Notes: generated from the sequence alone by a model not told the origin. A stretch of 64,000 nt of DNA from Sarcophilus harrisii (GCF_902635505.1 NC_045429.1:426897669-426961668), one strand, 5' to 3'. Counted from the stretch's first letter, positions 1-11,787 are shown. Numbers and translations are program-made.

Positions 1-385
1 GACTTGAACAAAGAAAAAAATAATTTAAAAATATTAATTTTATAAAATTACAAAATAGCATAAAATATAAATTCTATTTTCTATAATATATATGTGTTTT
101 TGACACATAATATAATTTATTATATTACATATAATAAATATATAAAATGTGATATTATATATTAAAATATAAAAGATAATAATTAAAATAAAATAAAATA
201 GCATGAGTTAACATTCTAAACTACTCATTTTCTTCCTGGACCACCACACTTAATGAATGAAAAATGTTTCATCCTGAGATCAATATCTTAACCTCTAAAT
301 TCAAAAGAGAAAACATTGTCATTGGAAAAGTCATGATAATCACATTTGAACATGGGGAGGCAATGATCTTATATAGATTAGAGTT
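1..385. other. AT-rich stretch without a recognised feature
   Basis: The first 205 bases are extremely AT-rich with TATA-like strings, then ordinary sequence up to an (ATTC)n tract before the SINE at 388. Nothing coding or repetitive that I can name. Confidence 0.6.
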
Positions 386-461
386 AAATTCATTCATTCA
401 TTCATTTATTTTGCTGAGGCAATTGGGTTAAGCAACTTGTCCAGGGTCACACAGCTAGGAA

Positions 462-1353
462 TGTTATGTTAAAGTTCCCTTTTAATGGGGTGACCAGTTC
501 CTCCAATTGTCCTATTTCGTTGTTCTGCCTTAGGTTATAACCGTCCCCTCTTGATGTTTGAAATAAAGGTTTTATAGACATTCCTTAATGTTTGACAAGA
601 TAAAGGTTTATCCATTTCAGATGTCATTAGAATATCAGTAATGTCATTGTTCTTGTTATTCCATAAAAAACTCGCTGCCGTCTCCAACAGGAAGATGTCA
701 GAAAGGCCTGGAGAGACTTACAGGAACTGATGCTGAGTGAAACGAGCAGGGCCAAGAGATCATTATATACTTCAACAACAATACTATATGATGACCAATT
801 CTGATGGACCTGGCCATCCTCAGCAATGAGATGAATCTAATCAGTTCCAATGGAGCAGTAATGAACTGAACCAGCTACGCCCAGTGAAAGAATTATGGGA
901 GATGACTAAAAACCATTACATTGAATTCCCAATCCCTATATTTTTACCCACCTGCATTTTTTGATTGCCTTCACAGGCTAATTGTACAATATTTCAGAGT
1001 CTGATTCTTTTTGTACAGCAAAATAACGGTTTGATCATGTATACTTATTGTGTATCTAATTTATATTTTAATATATTTAACATCTACTGTTCATCCTGCC
1101 ATCTGGGGGAGAGGGTGGGGGGAAGGAGGGGAAAAATTGGAACAAGAGATCTGGCAATTGTCAATGCTGTAAAGTTACCCATACATATAACCTGTAAATA
1201 AAAGGCTATTAAAAAAAGAGAGAGAGAGAGAGATGATAGTCTTGTCTAGCTCTGGGATCAACATGGATCCATTGGTCCCAGTATTTCTCTCCATTTAATA
1301 AATTATTGAATTGGTCTCAAATCTCTGTCTTGCTCAGTTTCTTCGGCATTACA
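462..1353 (+). mobile_element. Solo LTR of an endogenous retrovirus (fossil), with a nested L1 end
   Basis: Begins TGTTATG and ends CATTACA, with the 4-base repeat GGAA at 458-461 and 1354-1357. An AATAAA lies about 60 bases before its 3' end. It interrupts a SINE whose halves rejoin exactly, which fixes both ends. A 4-base target repeat is typical of gammaretrovirus-like (class I) elements; no internal retroviral part is present. Without the nested L1 it would be about 340 bases. Confidence 0.7.
682..1225 (+). mobile_element. L1 3' end (5'-truncated) inside the solo LTR
   Basis: Starts in the last codons of L1 ORF2 (CAGAAAGGCCTGGAGAGAC onwards, ending at the LYDDQF-type C terminus near 800) and runs through the 3' UTR to AATAAAAGGCTATTA, followed by an A-rich and GA-rich tail. 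The same 3' UTR recurs on the - strand at 5165-5480 and 58680-59126. No clear target duplication seen. Confidence 0.8.
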
Positions 1354-1504
1354 GGAAGTGTTAAGTGTCTGAGGCACATTTGAACTCAGATCTTCCTGAC
1401 TTCAGGGTTAGTCCTCTATCCACTGTGCCACTTAGCTACCCCAAATTTATTTATTTTCAAAAAGTTGAATACAGACCCACTTTTTTCATGCTGAAACTTT
1501 ATAA

Positions 1505-1725
1505 AATTTTATTTTTTAAGTAATAATTTTTTTCAAAATATATGCAAAGATAGTTTTTGACATTCACCCTTGCAAACCTGTGTTTCAATTTTTTTTTCTT
1601 CTCATCCTCCCACCCCACCCCTCCCCCTAGAGAGCAAGTAATCCAACGTAGATTAAACGTGCACAATTCTTCTATACATATTTCCACATTTATCATGCTG
1701 CACAAGAAAAATCAGAGACTAGGAT
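1505..1725 (-). mobile_element. L1 3' UTR fragment
   Basis: On the + strand it reads from a T-rich start through CAAAATATATGCAAAGATAG, a C-rich tract, then GCTGCACAAGAAAAATCAGA. The same string order appears at 15421-15650, 33470-33640, 59143-59290 and 62180-62281, identifying a recurrent marsupial L1 3' UTR in antisense. Confidence 0.7.
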
Positions 1726-1894
1726 TAAATTTAATTATCACCTTTATGTCATGGTAAAGAAAGATCGTAGCTTTTGCTTTTCCCATTTCCCTAAAGGGAA
1801 AATTCTAGAATGAGTTTTAGGCTAAAGAAATAGTATTTTTTAATATTTCTAAAGAAACCCAAAAAAGGGTTTGGTTGGTTTTGTTTTGGATATG

Positions 1895-2335
1895 CTTCCA
1901 TACTTCTTCTTAAAGACATGCTGGTTCTTTGTGATCATCTTTTCCTAGATGTTCATTAACATCTTTCACTTTAATAATTCATTCTACAATTTTCCCAGGA
2001 ATTGTACTCAAGCTCATTGACCTTTAGTTTGTAATCTCTGCTCTCTTCCCTTCCTGGAAAATCAGGACATTTTCCCTTCTCCAGTCCTGTGGTACTTCTC
2101 CCATTTCCTGTGATTTGGGACAATGCCTCAGAAATCACAGGTCCCATTTCTCTCTCACTGTCTGAGGATGCAGTTCATCTGAACCGGGTGATTTGAATTC
2201 TGTGCCTATTTAACAATCCTGAAAAATGCTTCATGGGCAATCAGGTGTTGTTTTACAAGCTCTTTACTTATCTTGGGTCATTAATGTTGAGCAACTCTTC
2301 CTTCTGGCATAAAATAGCTGATAGCTGGAGCAGAC
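1895..2335 (-). mobile_element. CR1/L3-type LINE relic, reverse transcriptase region
   Basis: Read on the - strand, the sequence follows the CR1/L3 reverse transcriptase order: a segment like PGPDELHPRVL, then EDWKRANVTPIFKKG-like codons, then a segment like YRPVSLTSIPGKI (AACTAAAGGTCAATGAGCTT onwards) and an ending near CACAAAGAACCAGCATG. Many codons are disrupted, as expected for a relic that predates the split of marsupials and placentals. Confidence 0.6.
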
Positions 2336-2757
2336 ATTTGACTATGTTTGGACCTTGGAGCTCTGGGTACCTTTTCCTTTTCTGGCTAGAGGCAAACAAA
2401 CAATGATCCCTGGATGAAAACATCTTGCCTCAGAAGCCACCTTGTGAGACTGAAAGGTTGGAGATTTTGGATCCCCTGATCAGAGCTGATTGGTGACGAG
2501 GAAAGTTTCTTATCTTGGAAATGATGATCGACAGATTTTAGATGAATCTAATACCACATCTGACTTGTCAGAAGACACTTATCTTCAGTGGGACATTGCA
2601 AAGTGAGGTGAAGTATGACCATGCTTAAGCAGCAAGTCTCAAAATTGCTTTATGTTCTAATGTTCAAGTTTCAACTTCTCTAGAGATTATATAGTCATTA
2701 TTTACTGCTTGTTTAAGTTTTCAGTTGTGCCTCTTGGAAAGCCTTTTAGCATTTAAT

Positions 2758-2862
2758 TTTTTTTTTCCAGACAATTGGGTAAGTGACTTGTCCAGGGTGA
2801 CTTATTTAGTAAGTGATAAGTGAGGTTGGATTTGAACTCAGGTCTTCTTAACTTTCATCGTT
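2758..2862 (-). repeat. Marsupial SINE fragment (Mar1/WSINE kind)
   Basis: T-tract, then GACAATTGGGTAAGTGACTT, CCAGGGTGAC and GGATTTGAACTCAGGTCTTC in the order of the antisense SINE. Its 5' end is missing. Confidence 0.7.
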
Positions 2863-2990
2863 AGGATTTCTTTTGCTTGGAGAAAACAAATAGCATTCCC
2901 ATGGGCCTGATTTACATCATATATCTTTTACCATTCTTCTCCCTAAGCTTAAAATAAACACATCTAAGTGGGGTTTTAATGATACAAATT

Positions 2991-2994
<4 letters not shown>

Positions 2995-3029
<35 letters not shown>

Positions 3030-3165
3030 CTCTATTTTTTTTCTATACACAAATATATGTGTATATGTATATGCATACACATATCTCTAAATAGTTTTCT
3101 ATGCATAAATATGCATACACACAAACACATACATATGTATATATATATATGTGTGTGTGTGTATG
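2995..3165. repeat. A30 run and neighbouring TA/GT simple repeats
   Basis: Thirty A at 2995-3024, then TATG/CACA-rich sequence and an alternating TA plus TG tract near 3135-3163. Confidence 0.8.
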
Positions 3166-3229
3166 TACATATGTATATAACATCTCTCTAAGTAGTTTTC
3201 TCTTTCTCATACTGTGGGTTAATACATTT

Positions 3230-5160
3230 TTATATTTGTTAGGTATACTCCATCCCTGCCTAGGAGTCTGTCATCCCTATACACACAACTATTAATTTCT
3301 TGAAATAATATTTTTCTTGCTATATCCACTGCTTTCAGTGTACAACAGGGAAAAAAACACTGCCTGTGTCCCTATAGTCCTCAGTTTCTTGCCCCAAATT
3401 TTGTAATCTTTAGGAACACTTTCCAGTTTCTTTCTGGAAGTATTATTTGTGCTTATTTGAATAACTAGAAGTGGGTAGTACTTACATGTTTGCACATGTA
3501 ATAACAGTTGGATGGGTATAAACTGCTTCTGGTCTCCTAGTTGCCATGAAATCTGATTCATTACATGGCAAGACACCTACAGTTTGGCTTAAAATCCATT
3601 TAACATCTTTGTCATCATATTCTCCGAGTATCCCTCCCTTCCAAATTAAGACTCCTTGATGAGGACCCCGGCTCATTAATGAGTCTTAGTTATTCAGTTA
3701 TGGGGTAGCAATGTCAATTCAGCAAGGTGCCCATTGTCACATTAAGCAGTTTTATACTGTTTTCTTGAATCAAGTGTCTGGATTGGTAATAAAGCTTGGA
3801 AAAAATCAAGCTGTTGCCAAATTACAAACTTCTCAAAGACACCTACCCCACCCCTACTACCTACTACCTACACACCTACTACCCACATCTCATACTAATA
3901 ATTGCAAGGCTAATGTAGGTAGTCATAGTTTGAGTCATAACATTAAAAAAAATTATTTACCCATTGAGAACGAATCCTTACAAATACAATGTGTCCCACA
4001 AAAAAATTGCTCCCAAAGTCTCACAAGCAGGAATACAGTCCTTTGATGTTTGTGTAACGAGGGCAGTAATTACATAAATGTAATGACACTCCCCACCCCC
4101 CTTCTGCTTTGGTTAGGGCATTCTTCTTCTTGGGACCATGACTAGCCATGGATACTTTCAAGGATCACATGTGTTGTCTCTGGAGCTAGACTCCTGTCAG
4201 TGATATCTTTGTTCTGGCCCTTTCTGATGGGCCCCTGAAAAAAAGATTTGCTTGTCTAGAGGCTTCTGATCAGCCCCTAACAGATTTTAGCCTCCCCTTC
4301 ATATCATATGGAGCCCCTATTTAAGAGATTGGTCACTAAGCCAGATGATTCTCCTCAATAGACTTTAAAGGGAGAATCAAACAGGATAGTGTTAATAATA
4401 TCAATTAAAATTTAATAATGTTAAATTATATGTATTTAAAAACAAGGCCTAAATAATAGATTCATGATTTCAAGTACTATCTTTTTTTTTTTTTTCATTT
4501 CTTGTTTGTATATGGAAGTGTTCCTGTTTATGGATATAGTTAATAAGTCATAAGTCAAATTCATAAAAAAAAAGGTAAGAGAACATTCACAATTTTCTCT
4601 CTTCTGAACATGTGGCTTTATGTTTAAATAAATAGCTGTCCTATATTTGGTCTATGTTGTCATACTATATAGTTTTCTAGAAGGGACCTGACAATTTTTT
4701 TTTTTAAGGAAAACTCTAAGATGGAAATTTGAACTCCCCTGATGGTAAGACTAGGAGGGTTTAGATTAAAAAAGAAGAAGAAAGCAAACAAATGCAGGTA
4801 AAGCCCAAGCATGTGGAGGTATTTTAAAAATAGGTAAAGATTTAATACTTAGGTTTGATAGGAATTAGTTCCTCAGATCCCAAATAACCCTTCAAATGCA
4901 AAAGGATCTTCTAGTTCACAGGGCTGGGATTCTCCCATTCAGGGATGGAATTCTAAACTCCTGTGAAATAGATTCAAGGCTGATAGAGCCTGACCTTTAG
5001 AGAGGAATTAGGTCATATGTCTTTGTCTCTTTTATACCCCTATCCAAGAGCTCTGAGGGGAAAATCACTTACAGATTAGATATAACTCATGTCTAGGATT
5101 CCCCTAAAATGATTTTTTTCTTTTTTTCCCCCTTTTCTATTTTTTCTTTCTTTCTTTCTT
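3230..5160. other. Unassigned intergenic stretch
   Basis: No feature that I can support. Short open frames on the - strand near 3292-3676 and on the + strand near 3711-4046 show no family likeness strong enough to name. T-runs occur near 4480 and 4692. Confidence 0.5.
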
Positions 5161-5480
5161 TTATTATTATAGCTTTTTATTTATAAGATATATGCATAGG
5201 TAATTTTTCAGCATTGACCCTTGCAAAATCTTCTGTTCCAACTTTTCCCCATCTTTCCCCCACCCCCTTCCCCAGATGGCAGGTTGACCAATACATGTTA
5301 AATATGTTAAAGTATATGTTAAATACAATATATATACACATATCCATACAGTTATTTTGCTGCACAAGAAAAATCGGACTTTGAAATAAGGTAAAATTAA
5401 CCTGAGAAGGAAATAAAAAATGCAAACGGACAAAAACAGAGGGATTGGAAATGCTATGTAGTGGTTCACACTCATAAAAT
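5160..5480 (-). mobile_element. L1 3' end, 5'-truncated
   Basis: Antisense copy of the L1 3' UTR that also ends at 1225 on the + strand: TTATAGCTTTTTATTTATAA, then a C-rich tract, CCAGATGGCAGGTTGACCAA, TGTTAAATATGTTAAAGTAT and GCTGCACAAGAAAAATCGGA. It stops near 5480 before the ORF2 end. Confidence 0.75.
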
Positions 5481-6640
5481 GAATTGTCAACAATGTGCCC
5501 TCTAGAAAAGTACTTAGTGCATAAAGTAGATTTATTCTTCCACCACAAAAGAAATGCTTATGTAATCAAAGGCCCAAAGTACATTGGTACAGGACTTCTC
5601 CTTGGAGATCAATGCTCTGCACCTGTGTGAGGATCAGGTTGGAGCTGAGGAGAGAAGAGAACTCTTCAGTTTTCATTGAATATTGAGTCTTTTGAGTCTC
5701 TACAGTTGCTTCCAGTGCTTCTGACTTCAGCTTTAAAAGGAAAAATGGACAATGCTAACCTCAATTCAAGTTTCTCAAGGAAAACACTCTGGAAAGAAGC
5801 TGACTTGAGAAGAGTTGACCTCCATCATGTTCCTACCTCCAGCTTGCTACACTAGAGACTTCAGGGAACTACCTCTTGGATGAGATTTTGGTTGACTTCC
5901 AATGGGAGAGCTCCTTTACTCTCTAGTATTCTCCTAAATATACTTTCTTTGATTTCTAAGTTGTTTTGATGTTGATAGTGTAATTGTTTTGCTATTGACT
6001 TGGATAAATAATGTGTGTGTTCATTGTAGAACTTTATTCTTTTCTTAGAGAAAAAGAGTAAAGCATTGGATATAAGGCTTAGGATCCTGTTTCCCCTATT
6101 AATGAGATAGTTTTTAGAAGTTAGGGTGAACTACATTCCTTAGATTAATGATTTAAAGGAATATGTAAATATAATTGTTGTTCCCAACCCACTCTCTCTG
6201 AGAAGTGTAGGGTGGACAAGCTTTTGGCCTACCCTTCTGGGAAGAACTAGATTCCCTTGGAGAAGAATAGAAGGAGAAAATGCTAGAGATGTCTATTCTG
6301 CCTCTCTTTGGGTGATACCTCCCAATATTACATGGGGACAGCTACATGTCATACTTAAAGACTCATAAACACACATTGATAAGGACTTATAACATGAAAT
6401 AATAATCTTTAGGTTCTCTTCCAGGAGATTGATACTTAAAACATCATTTTATGGGACCATTGAATACCCATTTCACCTTCACCTTGGCTCTGACCAGAAT
6501 GAACAACTCCCTCAAGGTTCATATCTTCTGGAAAATTAGGACATGGTTTGGGCTCGTCCCCTTGGTGGGTGGTCATTTTTTCTGAGAACCATCATTATAC
6601 CTGCAGGAAGCAACTCCTGCTACCAGTCACCTGGATCTCT
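5480..6640. other. Unassigned stretch, possibly LTR-derived near its end
   Basis: No coding signal. A GGGCTCGTCC string at 6550-6559 resembles the core of a tRNA-Pro primer site, so the sequence before it could be an old LTR. Both LTR ends are unclear, so this is only a possibility. Confidence 0.25.
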
Positions 6641-7020
6641 CAGTTACTCCAAGTCTCTTGACTGTTCCTCTGACAAGATATCCCATCTCTTGATTTCAAG
6701 TATCTTCACTAACTAAACCCTATGTCTGGAATGTTCTCCCTCCTCATCTCCATCTCCCATCCTCCCTGACTTCCTTCAAATCCCAGTTGAAGTCCTATCT
6801 TCTACAAGAAGCTTTTCTCAATCACTCTTAATTTTAGTGCCTTTCCACTGTTAATTATCTTCATTTACCCTATATGTAAATTGTTTGCATACAGTTGTTT
6901 GCATGTTCTTTCCATTAGACTGTGAGTTCCTTAAGAGCCTTTTGCCTTTTTTTGTATCTTCAGCACTTAGAATAGTCCTTGGCACTATAATAGTAGGTGA
7001 CTATAGAGTCTGACTGATTG
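6640..7020 (+). mobile_element. L2 LINE 3' fragment
   Basis: Follows the L2 3' order: TGGAATGTTCTCCCTCCTCA, CTTCAAATCCCAGTTGAAGT, CTACAAGAAGCTTTTCTCAA, ATTAGACTGTGAGTTCCTTA and a terminal block like TTGGCACTATAATAGTAGGT. Confidence 0.8.
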
Positions 7021-7293
7021 AGGACCCCTTGAGTCCTCAAGGCTAGAACTGTCCTTCTCAAGATTGCTCTCCTTCCATTTGTGCTCAGAGAAAGGAATAT
7101 CATGCTGAAAGCTCACTTAGAAGAGCTCACAGTCTCCTGCTATGTGGAAAAAACCAGCTGCCATTACTGGAGTGAAGTACTTCCTCCACACCTTAAACTT
7201 TAAAACTATCCTATTTCCAAACTGTATGTTCAGAAGAAAAGAGGAAATGTGTGGAAATTGACTGTGAGAGGTTCTTGCTGCACAGATCTCATT

Positions 7294-7326
7294 CTCTTTC
7301 TCTCTCTCTCTCTCATCTGTCTGTAT

Positions 7327-7357
<31 letters not shown>
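7294..7357 (+). repeat. (TC)n and (CA)14 microsatellites
   Basis: A TCTC tract near 7294-7313 and an uninterrupted AC/CA run at 7330-7357. Confidence 0.9.
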
Positions 7358-7359
7358 TT

Positions 7360-7675
7360 TGGGCATTGTCCTTCATACTTGAAAAGGATAAAACTTTTTA
7401 TCACTATGTTAGAGTCGAGTTACAATATGTCCAACTGTGGTTAATCAGACCAATATGAGCTCAGAACGCTCTGCCACAGGTCGGACACAAATAGTCCCTA
7501 TGAACATTTGGACTAGCTTCTCTAATTTTATGTATCTCACATTTCTTTGGGCTAATTCCATTCTGCATTGCTGCTAGAGCACAGCACCTTCTCTGATGAG
7601 GGCACGCCATGCTGGGTGATCCTGTCCCAGTGTCTCCTGTGTCATACAATCCATTCTAAAGTCCTGAAGAGAGAC
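7360..7675 (+). repeat. Unnamed interspersed repeat, copy 1
   Basis: Contains AGAGTCGAGTTACAATATGT and CAATATGAGCTCAGAACGCT followed by CTCTGCCA, GCTAATTCCATTCTGC, GAGCACAGCACCTTCTCTGA and CCAGTGTCTCCTGTGTCATA. The same blocks in the same order occur at 43685-43995, so this is an interspersed repeat present at least twice here. I could not assign the family. Confidence 0.7.
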
Positions 7676-7679
7676 CTTA

Positions 7680-9430
7680 AGATTGTATACACATACACAC
7701 ATGCACGCACACATGCACCCCATGACGTAAGTAGAGGCAGGGAGAAGCAAAGGAAGGGGCTGCATGGTGACTTTGGTCACTTTTAGTCATCTTTTATTAA
7801 TGGGTTCACCAGAAGGGTCAAGGTAAATGTGTCATCAAAAAGGGGCCAGCCTCAGGGAGAAGACAAATAGTTCTGGAAGGTACTCAACTCCAGGCATGTT
7901 CCCCCAAAAGGGGATATGCTCCAGTTAGAGCAGAGAAGGGGGTCCTTGAATTGCTCCCTTACATTAGCCTGGGGTGAGAAAATTCCTTTCAATTTCCATC
8001 ATCCCCTAACAGCTGGAACCAGAGACTTGCAAATTGCCTGGAAGTTTTCCATTAAGCTCATGTCCCTATAGTAGGACTTTCCCTTACCCCTCTCACTTTT
8101 CAGAAGCAAGAATGGAATTTCCTTATCTCCAAACCCCGGGTGTTGGGCATCTCCCATAGTTTAAGACAGAAACTCCAGCAGGATCTCTTGGCTGTTCAAT
8201 TCAGAGTTAACCTTTCTTTTCTTTACCTTCCTGTTTCCCTGTCAGGTTAAAAAGGTTCTTTTCTTTTCTTTTTTCTTTTTTATTACCCTCAAAGAACTTA
8301 AATTTCAATGGGAAAACAAAACACATAAAGTGAGGCTGGCAAGGGCAGGGGCTGTTATACACACAGAGAAGTGATGAGATATGATACAACTCATTTATCA
8401 GACACTGCCATCTCAGGGACAGAATTCAAGTTTTCAGGATGATGGCTAAAGGAGTATGGTATGGGGATGAGGGGCAATTCTTGTTAATATCTCCTCTTAG
8501 GAGGTTCTTTTCTTTGTCTTTCCCACATCCTCCTTTTCACATAGACCTAATAGAAAACCTTTTATTTAGGTATGTAAGGAAATCTAAGGTTATTTTATCT
8601 TGAGCTTAGTTCTATATAAATTCCTTTGCTAGTTTTTACATGTTATGTAGATGACAATTATTATTATTATTATTATCACATAAACTTTGGAAGCTATTTG
8701 GCCTAGAAGAGAGATGGCTACCTTTGGCATTGTAGGAAGCAGGAGGAGGAGGAGATGGATGAGGACATTTCATTGGAGTTGGGAGGGGAAGAAAGAATTG
8801 CAATAATAATTTCAGCCTATAATAATAAAAATACTGGAGGGGTTTTATGCTACACTATGGACTCTGGAGCAGGAATTAGATTTCCTGATTATCAAAAAGC
8901 AAAACAAAACAGGAATAATAGAGAGTCAATGGTGGGAGGATAAAATGTCTTTGATCAGCCTTGATTTAGAAACAGCCTGTTTTGAGTTCTGCCACATAAC
9001 ATGAGGTATCCGTGGTAGTTATGTAGTCTTATTTAACTTCTTTTATATTAAGCTCTTTAACTTGTCTTGTTTATTATACTCCCTTACATTGCGTCAAAAA
9101 TCCGCCACAAACAATTTGCACAAGGACAACAAAAGGAAAGTAATATTAAAAGATATCAGAGCTCAGATCAAGGTAATGGTTAATCTTGACTCCAGAGGAC
9201 TGATGATGAAACATTATCTCTCCTCTCTTGAGAGGTAGGAATCTACATGTGAGAAACAGGAATATACTTTCAGATTCAATGTTATTTATTTATTTATTTA
9301 TTTATTTTTTATCATTTTGCATTTCTTTGTTAAAAGGCAAGATTCTGTGGAGTTGAGGAGTATTGTAAAGTGACTATATTTCTTCTTATTATTTTTTAAA
9401 TGTATGCATGTATTTATTTATTTTTATCTG
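7680..9430. other. Unassigned intergenic stretch
   Basis: Low-complexity TTCTTTTC-type sequence near 8255-8280, an ATT run near 8660, TTTA repeats near 9285-9305. No gene or named repeat that I can support. Confidence 0.5.
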
Positions 9431-9507
9431 GGATGGGGTTTGAACTCCAGAAAGTATTCCTGACTCCAGGATCAGTGCAGTATCCACTGAGCCTCCTAGC
9501 TGCCATG
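9430..9507 (-). repeat. Marsupial SINE fragment
   Basis: GTTTGAACTCCAGAAAG, CCTGACTCCAGGATCAGTGC and CAGTATCCACTGAGCCTCCT are the 5' half of the Mar1/WSINE-type SINE in antisense. Confidence 0.65.
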
Positions 9508-9554
9508 CTGTATAACAGTTACATATTAACATATGTAACTTGACCACTAGTCAA

Positions 9555-9555
<1 letters not shown>

Positions 9556-9595
<40 letters not shown>
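9556..9595. repeat. (TA)20 microsatellite
   Basis: Forty bases of uninterrupted TA. Confidence 0.95.
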
Positions 9596-9596
<1 letters not shown>

Positions 9597-10144
9597 TACG
9601 TATGTAACACCAACACGTTGTGTGATATACTGAATATCACCTCACCGTGTTTGGATACCTATGCAACTTTGTTATATGATGCTTGATATTATATATCTGC
9701 AATGTGGCTTCTGTATTTGAGTGATGTGTGATATTTACAAAGTAATAAATGTTTTACATTAACTTAGAAATATACCCAAAGTTAGTATGTTTTACTCTAC
9801 CCCGACCATTCAAAGAAATGGTCCTGCTTCAGATTTCATGATAACCATAAGCCTCTCCCATGATTCTGAACTCTGAAATTCCCCCCTTTTGATGATCATT
9901 TCCTGTCTCTTAACTTCTCCTTTTTTTGTCCTCAGTTTGACCTTTAAAACCTCCATCCTTCTCTGTTCTCCTACTCTGTTGTCCCGGTGAATAATCAGTG
10001 AAGTCAGAGTCATTTTTCTCCTTTAATAATCTTGACTAGTTGACCAAATTCAACTTGAACGTTGCATGATATGGTGGAAGAGGTGAAGATTGGAATTTGT
10101 AGGGTTTTTTTTTTTTAATGCATGAATTTAAACCCCATCCCAAA

Positions 10145-10310
10145 TTTTCTGGTTTTCAATTTCCTTTTGTGTATAATCTCCCTCCATTAGATTGTAAATT
10201 CTTGAGGTTAGAGGCTATCTTTTTTTCTTCTTATTCCTATCTACTTTGTACAATGCAGGGCATGTATATAATAGGCGCTTAATGTTTATTGAATAGATTT
10301 TAATCTACCA
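10145..10310 (+). mobile_element. L2 LINE 3' end fragment
   Basis: CCATTAGATTGTAAATTCTT, then TCCTATCTACTTTGTACAAT and ATAATAGGCGCTTAATGTTT match the last part of L2 in sense. Confidence 0.75.
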
Positions 10311-10867
10311 AAGTCCGTAGACCCTTATCTTTAAAGGGAAGGGAACTGCTGTAAGGGGAAGTCAAACCATTTGGTTAACTGGGTCCATTATAAATTCAAG
10401 GAAATTAATCTTTGTAGGATCTTCACTACTACATAACAAAAAACATTTATTCTGCTTTGACTTCTCTATCCTAATTCTCTCAGGAATTATTCCAAATTTT
10501 CTCTTCTTTCCTCAAACTGCTAATGCTTCCCCTATTGCTGTCTCTCTCAGATGTCCATTGCCCCATCTTTATGGGTTAAATAAAACTATCCATTCTCTGT
10601 TCCTTTATTTCCCCTATTCCACACTTCAAAACCTTCTCTACCTTTACCCATCCTCTCTTCCTTTACTCTAGCAATTTTCCTTGCCAAGGAAAATTTTTAC
10701 TTATGTACGCAGTTCCATTTTATTCTGTTTGCCCTATTAATCATTTCCCTTATCTCATCTTCAGTTTCTCCCTTCTGGTTTTTTCCCTAATGTCCACAAG
10801 CTTACCCACATTTACTACATTCTTGGGGGAAAAAAATCCTTCACTCGGCCCTCCCAAATGGTCAATC

Positions 10868-11787
10868 TATAATATTCTTCTCTAAAATATAATGTTCTCT
10901 GGAAGCAAATTTCTTGGGGGGGCTTCTGGAGGCAGCCTTCCTTTCTGTTCAGTATAATAATCACCTCAAATGCAGCCAGGGATTAAAGGCCAAATCCTTT
11001 ATTGTCTCTTCCAAAATCTTATCTCCTTCACTTGGGGCTTGGCTAGTTTTTTGGGGGCCTTCTGGATCTTGGTTTCAGTGTTCACAGGACAACCTGCCAC
11101 CACTTCTCTGTCTTCCTTTTGTGTGGTTCAGAAATGGTGAGGGGTCACCATTTTAATAAAAAAAGCTGGAGAGATCTCTAGAAGCAAAGCAAAGTTTATT
11201 ATACATTCTTGCAAGAAGGGTGTCCCACCCATCGAGCAGACAATCGAATGAAGGAAGCCCATTGGGACAGGGTCAACACTTTTAATCCCTAACACAAATA
11301 CTCCCTCCCACCACTGACCCTCATCCTTATTGGCTGAAGATCTTACATTCTAAACTTGGGAACTACCCAAGAAATTGAACTTGACCAATAAGTACATAGT
11401 TGCCCATATTTCACTGAAATAGGGAGACACTGATGTCATGGGAGGATAGTAGGAAGGGGATTTAAGTATCCCCTTGACTCAATGCTTAAAGTCCTTCAAG
11501 TCTACTCAAACTCTGAAGTAGATGAAGCCTTACTCGATTTTCACAACTGTCTTGAAAGATCTTGCCTCATCTTGTTTACTTTGTTCTGCCTAACTGCCGT
11601 CTCTGACTTGTGAATCTCCTGGAGTCAATCCTGGTTGAGGCTCCTAGCTTATATATGCTCTCTTAAAAGTGTGAATCTTGTGAAACTGCAGTAAGTACTA
11701 AGTACATACAGAACAGTTAAGCAGCCTGCTAAACAACCATTGTTTCTATCAATTCCACTGACTTAGCACCTTGTAAGAATTCTAACA
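10868..11787 (-). repeat. 3' LTR of the provirus, interrupted by a foreign LTR
   Basis: Aligns with 14106-14556 in two blocks (about 10868-11120 and 11580-11787). Its start on the - strand is TGTTAGAATTC after a purine-rich tract. The extra 470 bases between the blocks are the foreign LTR described at 11123-11580. Confidence 0.8.
11123..11580 (-). mobile_element. Foreign LTR nested in the provirus 3' LTR
   Basis: About 450 bases absent from the partner LTR. On the - strand it has an upstream part with CCAATAAG elements, GATTAAAAG as a TATA-like box, and AATAAAC as a poly(A) signal near its end, so it reads as a solo LTR. A 300-base part of it recurs inverted at 12975-13283. Exact ends are uncertain. 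Confidence 0.6.

Larger units (their letters stand above)
388..1441 (-). repeat. Marsupial tRNA-type SINE (Mar1/WSINE kind), split in two
   Basis: The two halves are 388-461 and 1354-1441. Read on the - strand, the right half starts GGGTAGCTAAGTGGCACAGTGGATAGA-like sequence and the left half ends with the CTGGACAAGTTGCTTAACCCAATTGCC-like tail. They rejoin without a gap once the LTR between them and one copy of GGAA are removed. The family is the same as the intact copy at 19731-19875. Confidence 0.8.

Noticed and set aside
3292-3676. Two overlapping - strand frames, one with GVLIWKGGILGEYDDKD, weakly like a retroviral integrase C terminus
   Set aside because: The likeness is a few residues only, and no LTR or other retroviral part lies nearby.
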